From assembly GCA_034508935.3 (NCBI GenBank), contig CM067447.1, forward strand, positions 29,567,439-29,631,438: 64,000 nt of DNA, given 5' to 3'. Of this stretch, positions 45,786 to 60,300 are shown piece after piece (the first letter of the stretch is position 1; every line of letters begins with the position of its first letter). A program made the translations under genes and the position numbers. Below the pieces are notes generated by a model, which saw nothing but the letters and a program-made list of their open reading frames with translations, ran no database searches and was not told where the DNA came from. This stretch comes from Berghia stephanieae. Lineage: Eukaryota; Mollusca; Gastropoda; Nudibranchia; Aeolidiidae.

Positions 45786-46484
45786 ATTTCTTCGAGCTTC
45801 GAGCAGCAACACTTACATTATGATGTAAATGTAGAACATCAACATTATATCTAAGAAAACAATTTAACAAAAACTAAATGTGGCAGCTCTGATTAATGTT
45901 ACAGTCAGAATTCAAATTAATTCAAGCCTAAAATCATATTTAATATTTTTAACTATGAGATCCAATAACAGTAAAGTGTTATGAACCCAAGTTCCAAAGC
46001 AATTACTGCTCTGTTGATTGAAGCAATAAAGATAAAAGTTAAAATCATGTATTTTATAAGGCAAGATGAAAAAATTATGAATAAAATTAATGAAGTCTCG
46101 TAGTTGAAAGGTTAATGTGGGAAAAAAAAGCACAAATAGACAACTTTCAGCTCAATCAGTTTTTTTCTGTTTACAACAAGCGTAAACATGGATAGGTACA
46201 CCAAAAAACTACGGAAGAAAAGTGTTCATTTCTTGACTGGAACAAAAATATATATAAAATACTTATTAGGGAAACAATATATTGTAATGTATACCACGTT
46301 ATTTCATTCAAGACTGGTGGATATCTATTCTAAGCAATACATGTATGACAATGTTTGCTTTTTCAATTATCTCAGGGATAATGTCAAACCCAGAACTTTC
46401 TAAAATAGCATCAGTCGTCCTGTGTCAATAAGTACATCAAATGCGTAGAATAACAATCTGTGTTTCATAGTATTAAACTCCATT

Positions 46485-46553
46485 CTATTCCGCCGTATCC
46501 ATACTGGCAGGACCTTCACTCCCAAATTCTTCGTCATCACTCAAGTCCCAAAC
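46485..46553 (-). CDS. ATG7: ATG7 last exon and stop
   Basis: [10 protein letters not shown] followed by a 12-residue tail and TAG (46485-46487). Human ends IWDMSDDETI, so this protein carries about a dozen extra residues after the acidic motif. Confidence 0.95.
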   Translation of the reverse strand, partial: VWDLSDDEEFGSEGPASMDTAE

Positions 46554-49500
46554 CTGTAATAAAAAAGTATAAAGATTTACATAAATAGAAACCCAGACAG
46601 AAGAGATTGGATCAGGAAAGGAGTCTTAAGGCTGCAGCCCTACCACCAATCTAGGAGGCTATTACGATGGGCTGGTCCTCAACACATGTGAATTTGACTA
46701 ACTCTTAAAGAATTAATTATAAACTTTAAAAACAAAATTTCATGCAATGGGAAATGCATAGTTTATCACAAAAGATGGCGAGACTGCCAGAAATACACGT
46801 TTAAAAAATTAAGAGAGCGATAATAAGCTGTCTTGTGAATAAAGAAGTGAAAAAAAAATCAAAATGAAAAGGCTTAAAAACTAAATGATACAATGACATA
46901 AAAGGCAAATACCCTTCATTAGCAAATCAAACAATAAAATGGAAAAAAAAATGCCTTTTAACTTTTTTCAATTTTTGTTATTTGGGTTTTTTGTTTGTTT
47001 TTTGTTTGTTGTGTTTGTATTCTGTTGTTGTTGTTGTTTGTTTTTATTGTTTGGGGGGGGGGGGGGGGTTGGGGTTTGTTTTTTGGGGTTTTTTTTGTTT
47101 GACTGACGAATGTTTTGTGTTCATTGTGGGATTGTTTCATTTCAAAACCACTATTTACATCTACAGATATTGTCCAAGTGAATGTAAAATCTTGCCCAAG
47201 GCAAAAATCTAAATGTCAACTGTGGTACTTGAATTCCGGCCAATCAAGTTATAAAGCAAATATTTAACCACTACTCTCACTCCAGGTGTTAAAGTGAAGT
47301 CACAGAATGTTTTACATTTGAATTAGAACATACATAAACCCAAAACTTTATTCTTGTACAATAATTTGATATTTCAAATAAATTCTTTCTTTAAGTTTTT
47401 TTAATTTATTTAAACTTGACACCCAGAGTGATAATTAAAAAAAGGACATTTTACAACATACAAAACAAAAATAACTGCTTTATTATATTCAATTTGATCT
47501 AAATTTACCCTTCCTGTGTGACACAATATTATTATCATAATAACAGAAAGATATGATGAAACTAGAACAAGAGTGAGAGTGAGTTATGATAGATTATTGG
47601 TGGCAGGGGTGGTGGTGGTGGTGGTGATAATGAGCAGCTGCCACTTGACAGTATTTGTGACACACAGGAGAGAGAAAACAAGATGGGGCATGGGGAGTTA
47701 CCTCAGCATTGAGTGAGGCATCTTGCATTGATGTCAAGCCTGTCAATTCCTCCAAGTATCCAGATTGATTGAAGGCACGGACAAGGAAATCAAAGCCTTC
47801 CTTCTGGTAGTGGTCTAATACCTTTAAATAGAAGACCACAACAATATGCAGTAGAAATGACTCCAATCATTAAGTGATATAACAGGTATCCAAATTCAAT
47901 AGTTCCAATGGTTACAATGACGTAAGATAGGAGCTATGACTAAAGCAACACTTCTATTCAAAGGAATAAATGAATTCTTGAAAATATTAATATAGTAAAT
48001 CCAGATAAATAAAAAGCAATTTAGGCAGACGGGATAATTGTCTGAGGGTGAAAATTATTTTCTTTTCTAATCATAATTTCTGTCATTATACATTTTGTTT
48101 TTAACAGATGGGGGCCTTCTGTTTTCATATACGATGACCTTGTCACATCGCCATTTCTGCTCTCCTGACAAAAATGGCGAGATCAGGTCTTACTTGTAAA
48201 TGGCAAAACTTTCTTCTATATATTTTCTCCTTACAGTGATATTTATTTTAACTCAATCTTTCCAAAAAGTCGGGATGGTTACTATACTACGAAATAGGAG
48301 CTCTGAACAAATAGCACTTCTCCACAAAGGGATAAATGATTTCATGATAATGCAAATAAAATAAATGCATATCAAGCAAAATAAAAGGCAATTGAGACAA
48401 TTTAGTTTGGATAATGGTTTAAGGGTGGCAATTCCCTTTTTTTTTTCCAATCATACTTTATGTCATGATATATGAGAACCTTCTGCTTTCAACAATAATG
48501 CCCATGTCACATCGCCATTGCTGCTCTCTTGATATAAAATGATAAGACCTGATGTCAGGCAAGAGTAATAATGATCTTATAAAAGTTATTTTCATTCATT
48601 CTTTTCAAACAAGTTTGTGGAAAACGCTGTTAGTTTAATAAGACAAGAGTGTACCCTTACGTGCACTAAAGTACTTTAAACAGTGCTTACCACAGGACTG
48701 CAAGCTGTACACATGTCAAAAGCTCTAGTGGCTGGCAATATTTGCTGAAAACGGGACAAAAACCCTCGGATCTAAAAAGGAAAACAAAATTAAATCAGAT
48801 TTATCAAAGACGATTGAGAGCAAGATAATAGAGTGAAATTTGGCCAAGAAGATATATACAGCTCTCAAAGTCGAAACTTAACGAGATTTTTATTGCATAA
48901 AATAGCAATTCTCTTCGTTGTCATCTCGGCAAAAATTATAATCATTACAAAATCTAATTTTCTAGTTATGTTTTATTGAGAGGTTTCAGTAAAAATCTCA
49001 TTTTGACTGGCACACTTAGGCCTTTTTAGCTTTGTGGTACAGTAGAAATGGTAAAAAAAATAATGATGATAATAAAGATTCATTGACGTCTTCAAATATT
49101 TTTTTTTTTATTAATGAACTTTTGTATAGCGCAATATGCACTGAACATACACAAAGGGCTTTACAAGGGAACTTTGGCCAACAGCAACACTTAACATGTA
49201 GGACAAAATATGACGTTTGTCAGTAATATTACATCTTTTCCTGCCAGAGGCAATGTTGTTAACAGCTAGGTATTCATTTTACACCTGAGTACGGTGAGAG
49301 AATGTGAGTAAAGAGCCTTTTCCAAGGACTCAAGTTGACTTAATTAAAATAAATGCCTTCATCGGAGAGAGTGAGTTTTGGTTCTTAAATTTTTGTTAAA
49401 AACCTTTACATTCATAAATTTTGATATTCTTGACTTTACACTAAATTTTCTTTACCTAATTCATTTCTGAATGATACTAATCTATATTGACACGGTGCTG

Positions 49501-52500
49501 CACAATAGAAGTTCTTCAAAAGACAACACCTTATGATCTGTCTGTGACATAACTAAATCAGATAGAGCCATTAGATCCCTGAGTTCACAAGAAAAAGACA
49601 TGCCAGTGACTTCACCATTGAGAACTGATCAAAGAATCAGTAACAAGGGAACAATCTCCAACCACTCAATTGAAAATGTTAAATGATGTACCTGGTGAGG
49701 CACCATTCCAAGAGAAGATTCACAATCCTCAGAAAAGGGATCTTCTTGAGCATTTGAGTCGGCAGCTGCTAAACCACTGAGGAAAGATGAAATTGAACTC
49801 GATGAAAAATAACATATGGCCTAAACTATGATGATATACAAAAGACAACATTTAGTTTCTTACGTATTTTTAGAGATTTGACTTTTTTACAGTGTATGAA
49901 ACTTATGAAAAATAGAAGGGTAACTTGGAGAGTATGTAAGAAGTTTATGGATTCGTGGATGCATGAATTAAACGATGGATAGATAGATGGATGGATGGAT
50001 GAACAAATGGGTGGATGTATGAATGACTGGATAGATAGAAAGTGGGGAGACAAATAGAATACTTTATTGTTTTGCTCACCCGTTGGGATGTTGTAGAAGA
50101 GATACCAGTAGTTCTACAGCCAAGGAGGCCGCTATCATAGAGACACCAGGTCTTGTGACTGTGCATTGTTGGTCTAGTGTCCTGTCCTTTGTCGACTAGA
50201 GTTTTGGGGAGGATTTGGTAAACAGGAAGGTAATGGTAAACATTAGCAAGCCCATGCTGGCATCAAAGTACAAAATAATTTCTTTGCTTTCCACATGTTT
50301 TATATTATTTTTTTCTCATTATATTTCTAGGTGATTATATTATATATTTTGCCACATTTTGTCCTTTTAAAATTTCTAAATTTTCAGGCATAATTCCATT
50401 TACAAATTAAATGACCTTTGAAAAGCAATCATGCAAAATGATTTAAGCTAAGAATAAAAAAGAGGTCCTAATATGAAAATTAGTGGAGGAGAGGAAAGAA
50501 CGAATAAATAAAGGGAGGGGTGGGATCAAAATCAAATATCTTTAAAATAGAAAAGCAACAAAAGACAAAAGTAAGATAAATATCTTACGTTTCCTGGTGC
50601 CACAACATCATTACAAAAGTAACAGCCCAATAAATCGCCAGACAGACGGCCAAAATGGATGGGCTTTTCTTCTTTTAGAACATTTCCATTTCCTGTTTTC
50701 AGTCCATGACGTAACACCAGGAATGAGTCAAAGCCTAAGGCAGCGTTGATGACAATCTAAAAAAAAAAAAAAATCACATCATGTTCTTCAAATTTAATTC
50801 AAAATTCAAATTGATCCATACTAGTTTTACCGACAAAAAAACTGAAAAAAGTAATACAAGTCCCATGAACTTCTAGACGTTGGAAATAGCCTTGTTAAGA
50901 AACAAACCTGTTTATTTTCATATTGCCCTTAATGTTACCAGACCTAGAGAGACCTAACTACCTATTGACAGCAAGGTGAACAGATTCGCAGATACTGGGA
51001 CAAGTCCCCTCTTTTGGAATAGGAACTCACCAAAACACCACAAATGCCGACTTTTAATTCTTTCATAAATACCGTTTTTAAAAAACATTCAGTTTCCAAT
51101 GTGTGTGTTGTACCCATCTAAATCATGTCGTTACAAACTGGCATGTACAAGGTTTTTTAAGGCAAGAGGAAGAGAGACTGGCTAAGAAACCCTTGTCAGA
51201 GAGGCCATAAGAACAAATGTTCTAAAGATAATCTTACATGGAAACAACTAGAACAAGCAGCTCAGAAAAAAGATAGTAGTCAGTCTCTCAGTCTCTTGAC
51301 AGTCTTATAACCTTGGTGACAGGCCTTAGATTTTTTTAATAGGATCTAAAGGCTAAACCATGTCTGGCAATGTCCACCTCATAGCTCAAAAGGAAAAAAT
51401 AAATAAATAAAAGAATTTAAATAATGTAAAGAAAGCACATGGCTAATTTGTATAAATCAAAAGCCAATGTTGTTTAATCAAAGAAAGGGGGTTAAAATTG
51501 CAAATTAGCTAGTCAGGACACTTCATAAAAACGGTTACCAGGAAAAGAAACTACTATTTTTCTTTCAAGACTATCACCAAATACGTCTTTTGTGGCTGAG
51601 CAGTATAGTATTTTGTGACTGAGAGAAAAACAATTACCACAAATGATCCTCTCATTCCAGCATTGTGCCCTTAGATAAGACACGCGAAACACATTAGTCG
51701 ACTCTTCTCAAGTCTGAATAAATGCACAGTTAAGACAGGCTTGACATTATATAAGTGCTGCTGGTATATAAAGAGCATCGAATAAACAAATTGCATTCTA
51801 TGATATAGAAATGAAGTTCCTCTATGTCTGTTGGGGAAACAAAGGAAGCATTACAAAGCACATCCCCATTATCAGGTATGGTTGGATTATAAACGGAGAA
51901 TAAGTAAATAAACATAAAACGTCAATCTGAGACATTCTAACATTATGATGGTGGAGCCATGGTGAAACAGCTTATTTACAGAAACATGCATATCATCATT
52001 TTTTATTATTATTATTCATTTGATTTACTTTTTGTTTGGCTCCAGCAATGACAGAGGGTAGCCACCGACTCTCTCTGGTGTCCATCAAAAGAAAAACAAC
52101 ATCATGGGTGTCTATCAGCTGCTCTAATTTTTGAACATCTTTTCTAACGTCATCGAGGGTGGATTCTGGTTGGAGGTAGAATTTTTTTTTAAACTTGTAC
52201 CTTTTTAATACAATTTTATTCATAAAACCTACAAGTTGATTGAATTGATCACATTTTCGTCATTTACTTGAATCAATAGAAATTGAATTCGGAGTCTACA
52301 GGCAGTGACATACAATGCCAAATAAAAAAAATGGAGGCAAAAATAGTAATTCATAACTTCAGATCACCTATAATAACTGCACAAACAACACTATAATAAC
52401 CCTAAGCAATTTGTTCACTTGCTTCTACTTTGATAACTATCATAAAAAGAGGGAAATAAATGCTGAGACAGAATTATGGATAGTTAAGCACGACCATCAG

Positions 52501-55500
52501 CATCAGAATAACCACGGCCTTATAGAGAATGTAGTGGCAAGTATGATGACAGATAATGAGATGGAGGCTGTCAGTTGCAACACAGTATGGCGCACACTGT
52601 TCGGTGGTTAACCGCACAAAGCCCCCATGAGATACTACAGCAATTAATACTAGGTAATTGAATCATAATATTAAGAGAAGAAGAGTAGAAAATGGTAGGG
52701 GCTGCCATTTTTACTCTTTCGTTAGTATTAAGAGAGGGGAAACCTGATATAACAGACTTTGGGACTAAAGCAAAATCCTTGCTATAGCCCATCCCGGTTT
52801 TATTAGATATATTCCAAGGAAAATTAATAGTAACTGTTAATTTAGAGTAGTAGTAGTATAGTATGTAGTAGTAGTAGTAGTAGTAGTGAGTAGTAGTAGT
52901 AGTAGTAGTAGTAGTATATAGTAGTAGAAGAAGTAGTAGTGGTAGTTGTAGTAGTTGCAATTATACTAATAAGTAAAAACTAGAAGTTGAATGAATCACA
53001 TAATTCCTATTACAATCGATTGGGCACTGGTTTATTCCACTGAAGACAAAGCGGAAACAAACATGGGGATTTTAAAAATCCATGTTATGGCCAGATCCCT
53101 GTTATAATAGAGCCTGTTAAAAATAGTTTCCGTTGTACTTTATAAAGTCTATGAACAGCATGGCGGCATGCTCTAAACACATCAATCAGTGTTGAAAAGT
53201 GTTGAACAGATATGAATATGAAAGATAAAAAAATAAATAAATAAAATGATGAGGAACATTTCTGGCTCAAACCTATCCTAAGCCAACAACAAGCAGTTAG
53301 TTAGAATTTTAGGGTATCTAAATAACAAACCTGCCACAGAATGTCCTGGCATGGGGATGGATAGAGATATTCCCTCTGACATCTGAGGACAGTAAATTAT
53401 CAATATTATATTATCAGGTATGGTTGGATTATCAATGGAGAATAAGTAAATAAACATAAAATGCCAATCTGAGACATTCTAACATTATGATGGTGGAGCC
53501 AAGTAATGGAGATGGAGATGATGAAGATAATGATGATGATGATGATGATGATGATGTGATGATGATGATGATGTGACGATGATAATAATGCAATGATAAC
53601 AATTATAATAATAATAACAATGATGATGAAAATAATGTAAAAGTGATAATTATTTTGTGAGTCAATAATAATCATGATTATTACCAAAGTTGCAATAACA
53701 CCAGATTATTGTGATGTATGTGACTATGAAAATGAAGTAAAGACATAATGACATCCATAACAAAAATAAACAAAATGTTAACAAACCATTCCAGGAAAAA
53801 TATTACGTAGAGAATCAGATGCAGCCTGTGCCTTGGGTTTTCCACCCTCCAGACAATCTTGAAAGGTAAACAAAGACTGTCGGACTGGGTTAGAGTATGA
53901 CACTTTGGAGTTGTCTACCATTGTGATATGCCGCATTCCCCAGCCCTATTGAAGAAATAAAAAAAACAAGAATACTAAGCATATTCAATCTAATAAATAT
54001 CACGATCGTCATTGAGCTTCAACTACAGATGACTTGGTCATGATTTATTAATAAACAAGAACTAATTGTTTCATTCAAGCCCCATCCAAATATCACTTGT
54101 TTGGACCTCTTAAGCTACATTTGGCAAGGAAAATGTTCAATGACAATATGGCTGAAAAGCCTTGACGTTAAATATTTCAGGGAAGTCATATTCACTCTCC
54201 TGTTGAAGTGAAAAAAAAAAAAAAGTATTGCGTTTCAAGGGGATTACATAGAGAAATATATACTGAAGATATGAGAGTTGATCATGTAAGTTTCATTACA
54301 TGATAAGCAACAACAATGGTGAGATTGCTAATAACCTCATACCAAGAGTTAATGACACTTGCAACATTATATCTGCACCGGAATAAAAGGGGGAATGATG
54401 GGATAGTTTAAATATTAAAGATAAAGATTAAATATGTGATAAAAAGCGCTTATCAAACAAAGCAAGATGAAGGATTTGTTCAAAAAGGGAACAAAAAAGG
54501 ATCTAAAAAACTAGATCCAACGTATGTCTAGACTGAGACCAATCTAAAGTTCCATAAGCACATGAGCACCAGATTTGTCATAAAAATAGGTAAACGCTGA
54601 ATCACCTGTATATATATGTATATATCAAATATAAACAATGATAGATGGAGGGAAAGTGTATTGCTATCGAAATAGGAAAAGGCAGGTAAATACTTTTTCA
54701 GAAAAAAAGAATATGGTGCATGATCCTTCAATCCAAAAAATTGCTAAATTTCTCATTGAATTATCCCACAATTCAATGCAATCAAATACATAAAATACTG
54801 ACCATGAGAAGACGAGCCACATTGCAACCAAGAGTCCCCGAGCCTAGTAGCAAACATCTAGTTGACCCTATTTTGTCAAGGTCAAGGTCAGGTAATAGCC
54901 GCCATCTCATCAGTCGTAGGTTTAGATCCACAGCAGATTCAGCAAGACTGCAGATTATACACATAAATCAGTACATCCTGGAACATTGTGGGAGGTTAGT
55001 ATATAATAATAATCATCATTTCTAAACAAAAAAATGTTTAACATATCCTCAAAAGAAAATAAACGATATTCTGTTCGTTCATTTTATCATTATCTCAAAT
55101 CAGATTAAATGAGGAGAAAATATAAATATATATAGAACGATTACATCAGATTGAACCAGATGCTGAATATTGAAGTTAAAATGGTCAGAATTATAACATT
55201 TTAATTTTTTTACAAAATAGAAAACTCTTTTCATCTTCCTCAATAAAAGCGTTCAGATTCAAGTTCAACGTCTTTATTTGTAAAAATTCCCCATCACTGC
55301 ATATCTTATACAAATCACGTGGTGACTTTTACCATTATTATAATTGTAGGTAATATCTCAATATATTATCAGACTGAGACAGAGGAAAATGTATATGAAT
55401 AGCAGCATTCAGTGTAGGGCAGAGCAACATTCATGTTTTATCCTGAGATCAACCTGATTCCAATCTGGATAAACTGATGACATTATCAAATCATCAGATT

Positions 55501-57290
55501 GCTGACCCACTCAATAAATATAGTCATGTCTGCATCTAATCTGTGGCGATGTGGTCTTGTGGTATGACACTCGATTTCTAATCGGAAAGTTTTGGGTTCG
55601 AGCCTCGCTCGGCGCATAGTTAATTCCTTGGAAAAGGCTCTTTACTCACATTCTCTCACAGTACTCAGGTGTAAAATGAGGACTTGGACATTAACAGTGT
55701 TGTCTCTGTCCTAAAAGATTGTAATATTGCCTAACAGGTTAGGCATGTTACATGTTAAGTGTTCCTTGGGCAGGGACCCTCTTGTAAAGACCTTTGAGCA
55801 CATTTAGTGGATATTGTACAATATAAAAAGCTCAAGCATTATACGGATTTGTATGGCATATTATTTACACCCTTATAAAACACATACTTATTGTCTTTCA
55901 CTCAAGATCTCCATATTTTATCACATTATATTCTCTTTTCTAAATAACAACTCTTGATTCCAAATCCATATCATTCTAAGAATGAAATGAAAGACAAAAA
56001 ATAAAAAAGAATAAACGAATACATAAAACAGAAGATAGATATTTTAAATATAATATTAGAATTATCTAACCGAGTCGGGTCCATGGAACTGCTGAGATTG
56101 ACCATCCTAGGACCCATCTTGCCTCTTTCATTCTTTTCCCATCCCACACATTCTGGATATGTGTCTGTGGAAATCAAAAACACGTATCATGATATCACAC
56201 TTCTGCCATCCTCACATCATAGTTATGTGTCTGTGTTAAATTAGTATCAAGATGAATTTCATTCTTCTTCCGCTTACACAAAACAAGAAACGTGTAACCG
56301 AAAAAACAATAATATCAAGATCACATTCATTTTTCTCCCATTCAAAACAATCAGTTGTCAGCAGAAATTAATAGAGAAAATTCAATCATTCTTAATGATC
56401 TTAAGTCGTTTGGTTTTGGTTTTGGTTTTAAGGGTTTTATGGCACTTGCGACACATTTAGGTCATTTCAGTGCCAGTAAAAAGGAAGAAAATGGGAAAGT
56501 CAAAAAATTCTAGTGTACATTGAGATCACCTAAAAGTTTCATCAAGACATAAACACAGAATCCCATTCAGAGGAAAACACTCAAATGTTTACAAACCATT
56601 AATAGATTCAAAATAATAAAACATAATACACAACAGAGAGATCATTTACAATTTGAAAAAATATCACCTCCCAAAACCAACACTATACATTTGACTGTTT
56701 CCCTCTCAGACAAGAACTCCGGCAAGGGCCAGGACAAAACCAAAAGTAATCACATTCCACGACAAAGACAGAAAGCAACTCAAAACACAGATATGGGGGG
56801 ATAGAAGATGGACCAAAAGACCTCCTGTCCACCATGGGAGGTCATAAGACCCTACCAAGTCTTAAGTCACTGACCATGCCATGACATGTGATCACTGTGG
56901 GACACATCATGAAAAGTGCCTAACACTTTTCATATACCAAACAATCCAGTTGGTAAGTTTGCTCGGTAAAGGACCTGTAGTTTTCTTTACAATCTTGACA
57001 AACGGAACAGAGATTAAATCTCATAAGGGAAATCTCACAGTTGAAGAACAATGGACCATGAGAATGTATTACATGGTTAGAAGAAAAGTTGATTATACTT
57101 TGCTCCATAGAATCACTTCAATCAATTCTTTAACCAGCAGTCAAGTAACATTTTATTGTTAAAAAGCCTTACATGGAACTTGTTTAAAAATGTGATATTA
57201 ATGATTTTTTCAAAAATTATATTTCAATCCAAGAGACTGTTTTCATCTATTTTTTAAAGGAATATAATGCACATTCACATGCAAGCAGAA

Positions 57291-57331
<41 letters not shown>

Positions 57332-60300
57332 TAAACAAACACGGATATTAAAATATACACATGAAAAAAAATACACAAACAAACAAACACGCAATCATTA
57401 CTTTATATGCAATCAACAAGTTCTGGATTTCTATTAGTATTTCAATAATGAAGCAATAAGAAACTCACCTGTTTTTTCAACACTACTCATATCTAGTGTT
57501 AAGTAATAACTACGACCAAACTCTCTTTGTCCATCGTAGATTCTGTCACGGACACAAATTACTCGCAGTGTTTTCAAATGCTCTCCACTGAAAAAGTGAA
57601 TATATAAATATATTATATACGAAGAAGAGGAGGAGGAGGAGGAGGAGGGAGAGGAGGAGGAGGAGGAGGAGGAGGAGGAGGAGGAGGAGAAGGAGAAGGA
57701 GGAGAAGAAGAAGAAGAAGAAGAAGAAGAAGAAGAAGAAGAAGAAGAAGAAGAAGAAGAAGAAGAAGAAGAAGAAGAAGAAGGTCCTGGGTTCGAGCCTT
57801 GCTCAGTGCATAGTTGAGTCCTTGGAAAAGGCTCTTTACTCACATTCTCTCACGTACTCGAATGTAAAATGAGTACCCGGCTGTTAACAGCATTGTCTCT
57901 GTCAGAAAAAATTGTCATATCACCTAGCAGGCATCATGTCTCATTCTACATGTTAAATGTTGCTGTTGGCCAGGGACCAATTGTAAAGCACTTTGAGCAC
58001 GTTTAGTGGATATTATTCTATATAAAAGCTCAAGTTTTGTTTTTTTAAAGAAGAAGAAAAAGAAGAAGAAGACAGAAGAAGAAGAAGAAGAAGAAGAAGA
58101 AGAAGAAGAATGTTAATGCAATGCTTAAATACTAAGCTGATACAAGCTGTGTTCTGTAAAAAGTGTTGAACAAAAATGAATATGAAACCTCAAAAAAAAA
58201 AAAAGAAAAAGACCAAAGTACTAAGCAACTTATAAATACACAAATCAGAAAGAGAAAGAGTGGATGGATAGGCCAACACTTAGAAAACCTGTCCACAACA
58301 TCACAAGACAGGCTCTGACATGGAATTCCCAAGGAGGAAGAAGACCAGGGAGGCCAAGAAATAGTTGGTGAAGAAGCACGGTGGGGGAAGCAAGGAGAGG
58401 TGGGTACACATGGAAGCATGTGGCGAAATTCAGCCGAAGGAAGATTCAAATGGTGAAGCATCATTGATGGCATATGCTCTGACTGGGGTAAGAGCTTGAG
58501 TCAAGCAAGTCACTAAGCTCGGAACATTTTGGTGCAAAATCTTCCTTCAACAACCAACAAAGTAATTATTAAGATATGTGAATTCTTATAATTGTCGGTG
58601 CATTGTGTTTTGTGTCTTGTCAGTCATCATGTTTGTTGATAAAGAGGAAAGCCAAAACATCCACACATCTCTGTTAATGAAGCAGAGTTGAGATTCTAAA
58701 TTATAACCTCTACCCCCGTCAAAGCTGGGAAAAATTCACATCAATGCAAGACAGAGAAGAGATAAATTAAGCCCTAATGTGGAAGACAACCAAAGGCATA
58801 GTTATCAATTCTGGAATTTTGTGAGCACTCCAGTAGTTGCATGAGTAAATGTCTACTCCTACATATTCAAAAATCTACTTACAATTTGCAGGCAATCAGA
58901 GAAATGAGGTTTCTCAAGGGCCAACCAGGATAGGATGGAATGGAGCTTGGATCACAGACACCTACGATCAGCTGATTGAAGAAAGAATTGAAGAAATGTG
59001 ACTTCATACAAAATACTAAGCAGCTTTATCAATAAGACTCAATAAAATTACCTTATTCTTCTAATAGACTCTGCAGATCTTATTGAATGCAACTTTAGCA
59101 ATTTAGTCAAATGATTCTCTCTTGTTATGATTCAAAAAATGAAAATTAAATGACCAGTCAGAAGTAGGACTGGGGGTGCCAATAGCTCAGTTGATGGAGC
59201 ACTCGTTCACACACAAAGGGACCGAGATCGATCCTGAGTAAAGTCAATATTTTTTTCGGACCCCATGTTCTCCATGGAATGGGTAGCTAGGTCTGCTAAA
59301 TCTAGTGGAAAGTACTTTGCAATAGACTAGTGTCCTTCCAGAGGGTGGCAAAACATTGCTTTTGTCCATTTCAAGCTATAGAAACAGGGTTAAACTCCAG
59401 CTCCATGAGCCTAATGGCTCTGAGGGACACTAAGAAGTAGGACTGGAAAACGCAATCTAAGGCATCACAACCACTTCGGTTTTGTAGGAATTTACTAACA
59501 AGCATAATGCGGGAAAGGATCACATTGGCTCATGTTTGTACCTGGCCACTGTTTATCTAGCAAAGACATTTCCCTGCAAAGTATGTCAATAATTAAATGT
59601 GTTTATAAACATTTGCACTAGAGCTGTATCGGGAATTGGTTTATATGGGTCTTGCAAATACCAAGTCTTTTATTGAAATGTCTTTCAAACTCCGAGCCAT
59701 TTGCTATCTTGACACAAACGAAACAAGAGATGTCACGTTTTGTGACCTAGATGTCGCGTTTTGTGATCTAGCTGTATCATTTTGTGACCTATATGTATAA
59801 TTTTGTGTGTGCAAGCTATACCAATAAGTACAAGCCCAAGTCATGAAATTCTTACTGCTCTTATGGTGGAAACAGTTTATTCTGCATCAAAAATAATATA
59901 AATGGAAACTATTAATTGAAAACAAAAAAAATCAGTGTCACTGGCAAAGGGTTAGTTGCACAGTCCAGCATCCTGTGACAACCATACCTCCCTTGCTAAT
60001 CATAAAAAAGTAAGTAGCAATCAGCGATACTGAGTTGAAAAAAAAAGAAGAAAAAAGGGGGAAAAAGAGAAAAACCCAGTAGCAATGTAACCCTTTAAAG
60101 GCGAAATTCGACCTTACTTTGACCAAACACCAGATCTTCCTGTTTTCATCAAAAGACAAGTAATGGCAAAACGATTATAGATAATTGAAGTCTGACTCGC
60201 GATACTCTGATTGCTCTCTTGGTGGAAACGCCTTATTCTCTGTTAACAGTAATGAAGATAAAAGGAAACTATTATCTGAAAACAAAAAAATCAGCTTCGC

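Larger units (their letters stand above)
44099..46484. other. 3' side of ATG7, including its probable 3' UTR
   Basis: Holds AAT and CT/AC arrays and the foldback element. No confident poly(A) signal for ATG7 could be chosen on the minus strand. Confidence 0.45.

Noticed and set aside
57613-57843. Poly-Ser/poly-Pro protein
   Set aside because: Translation of GGA/GAA arrays into a SINE-B.
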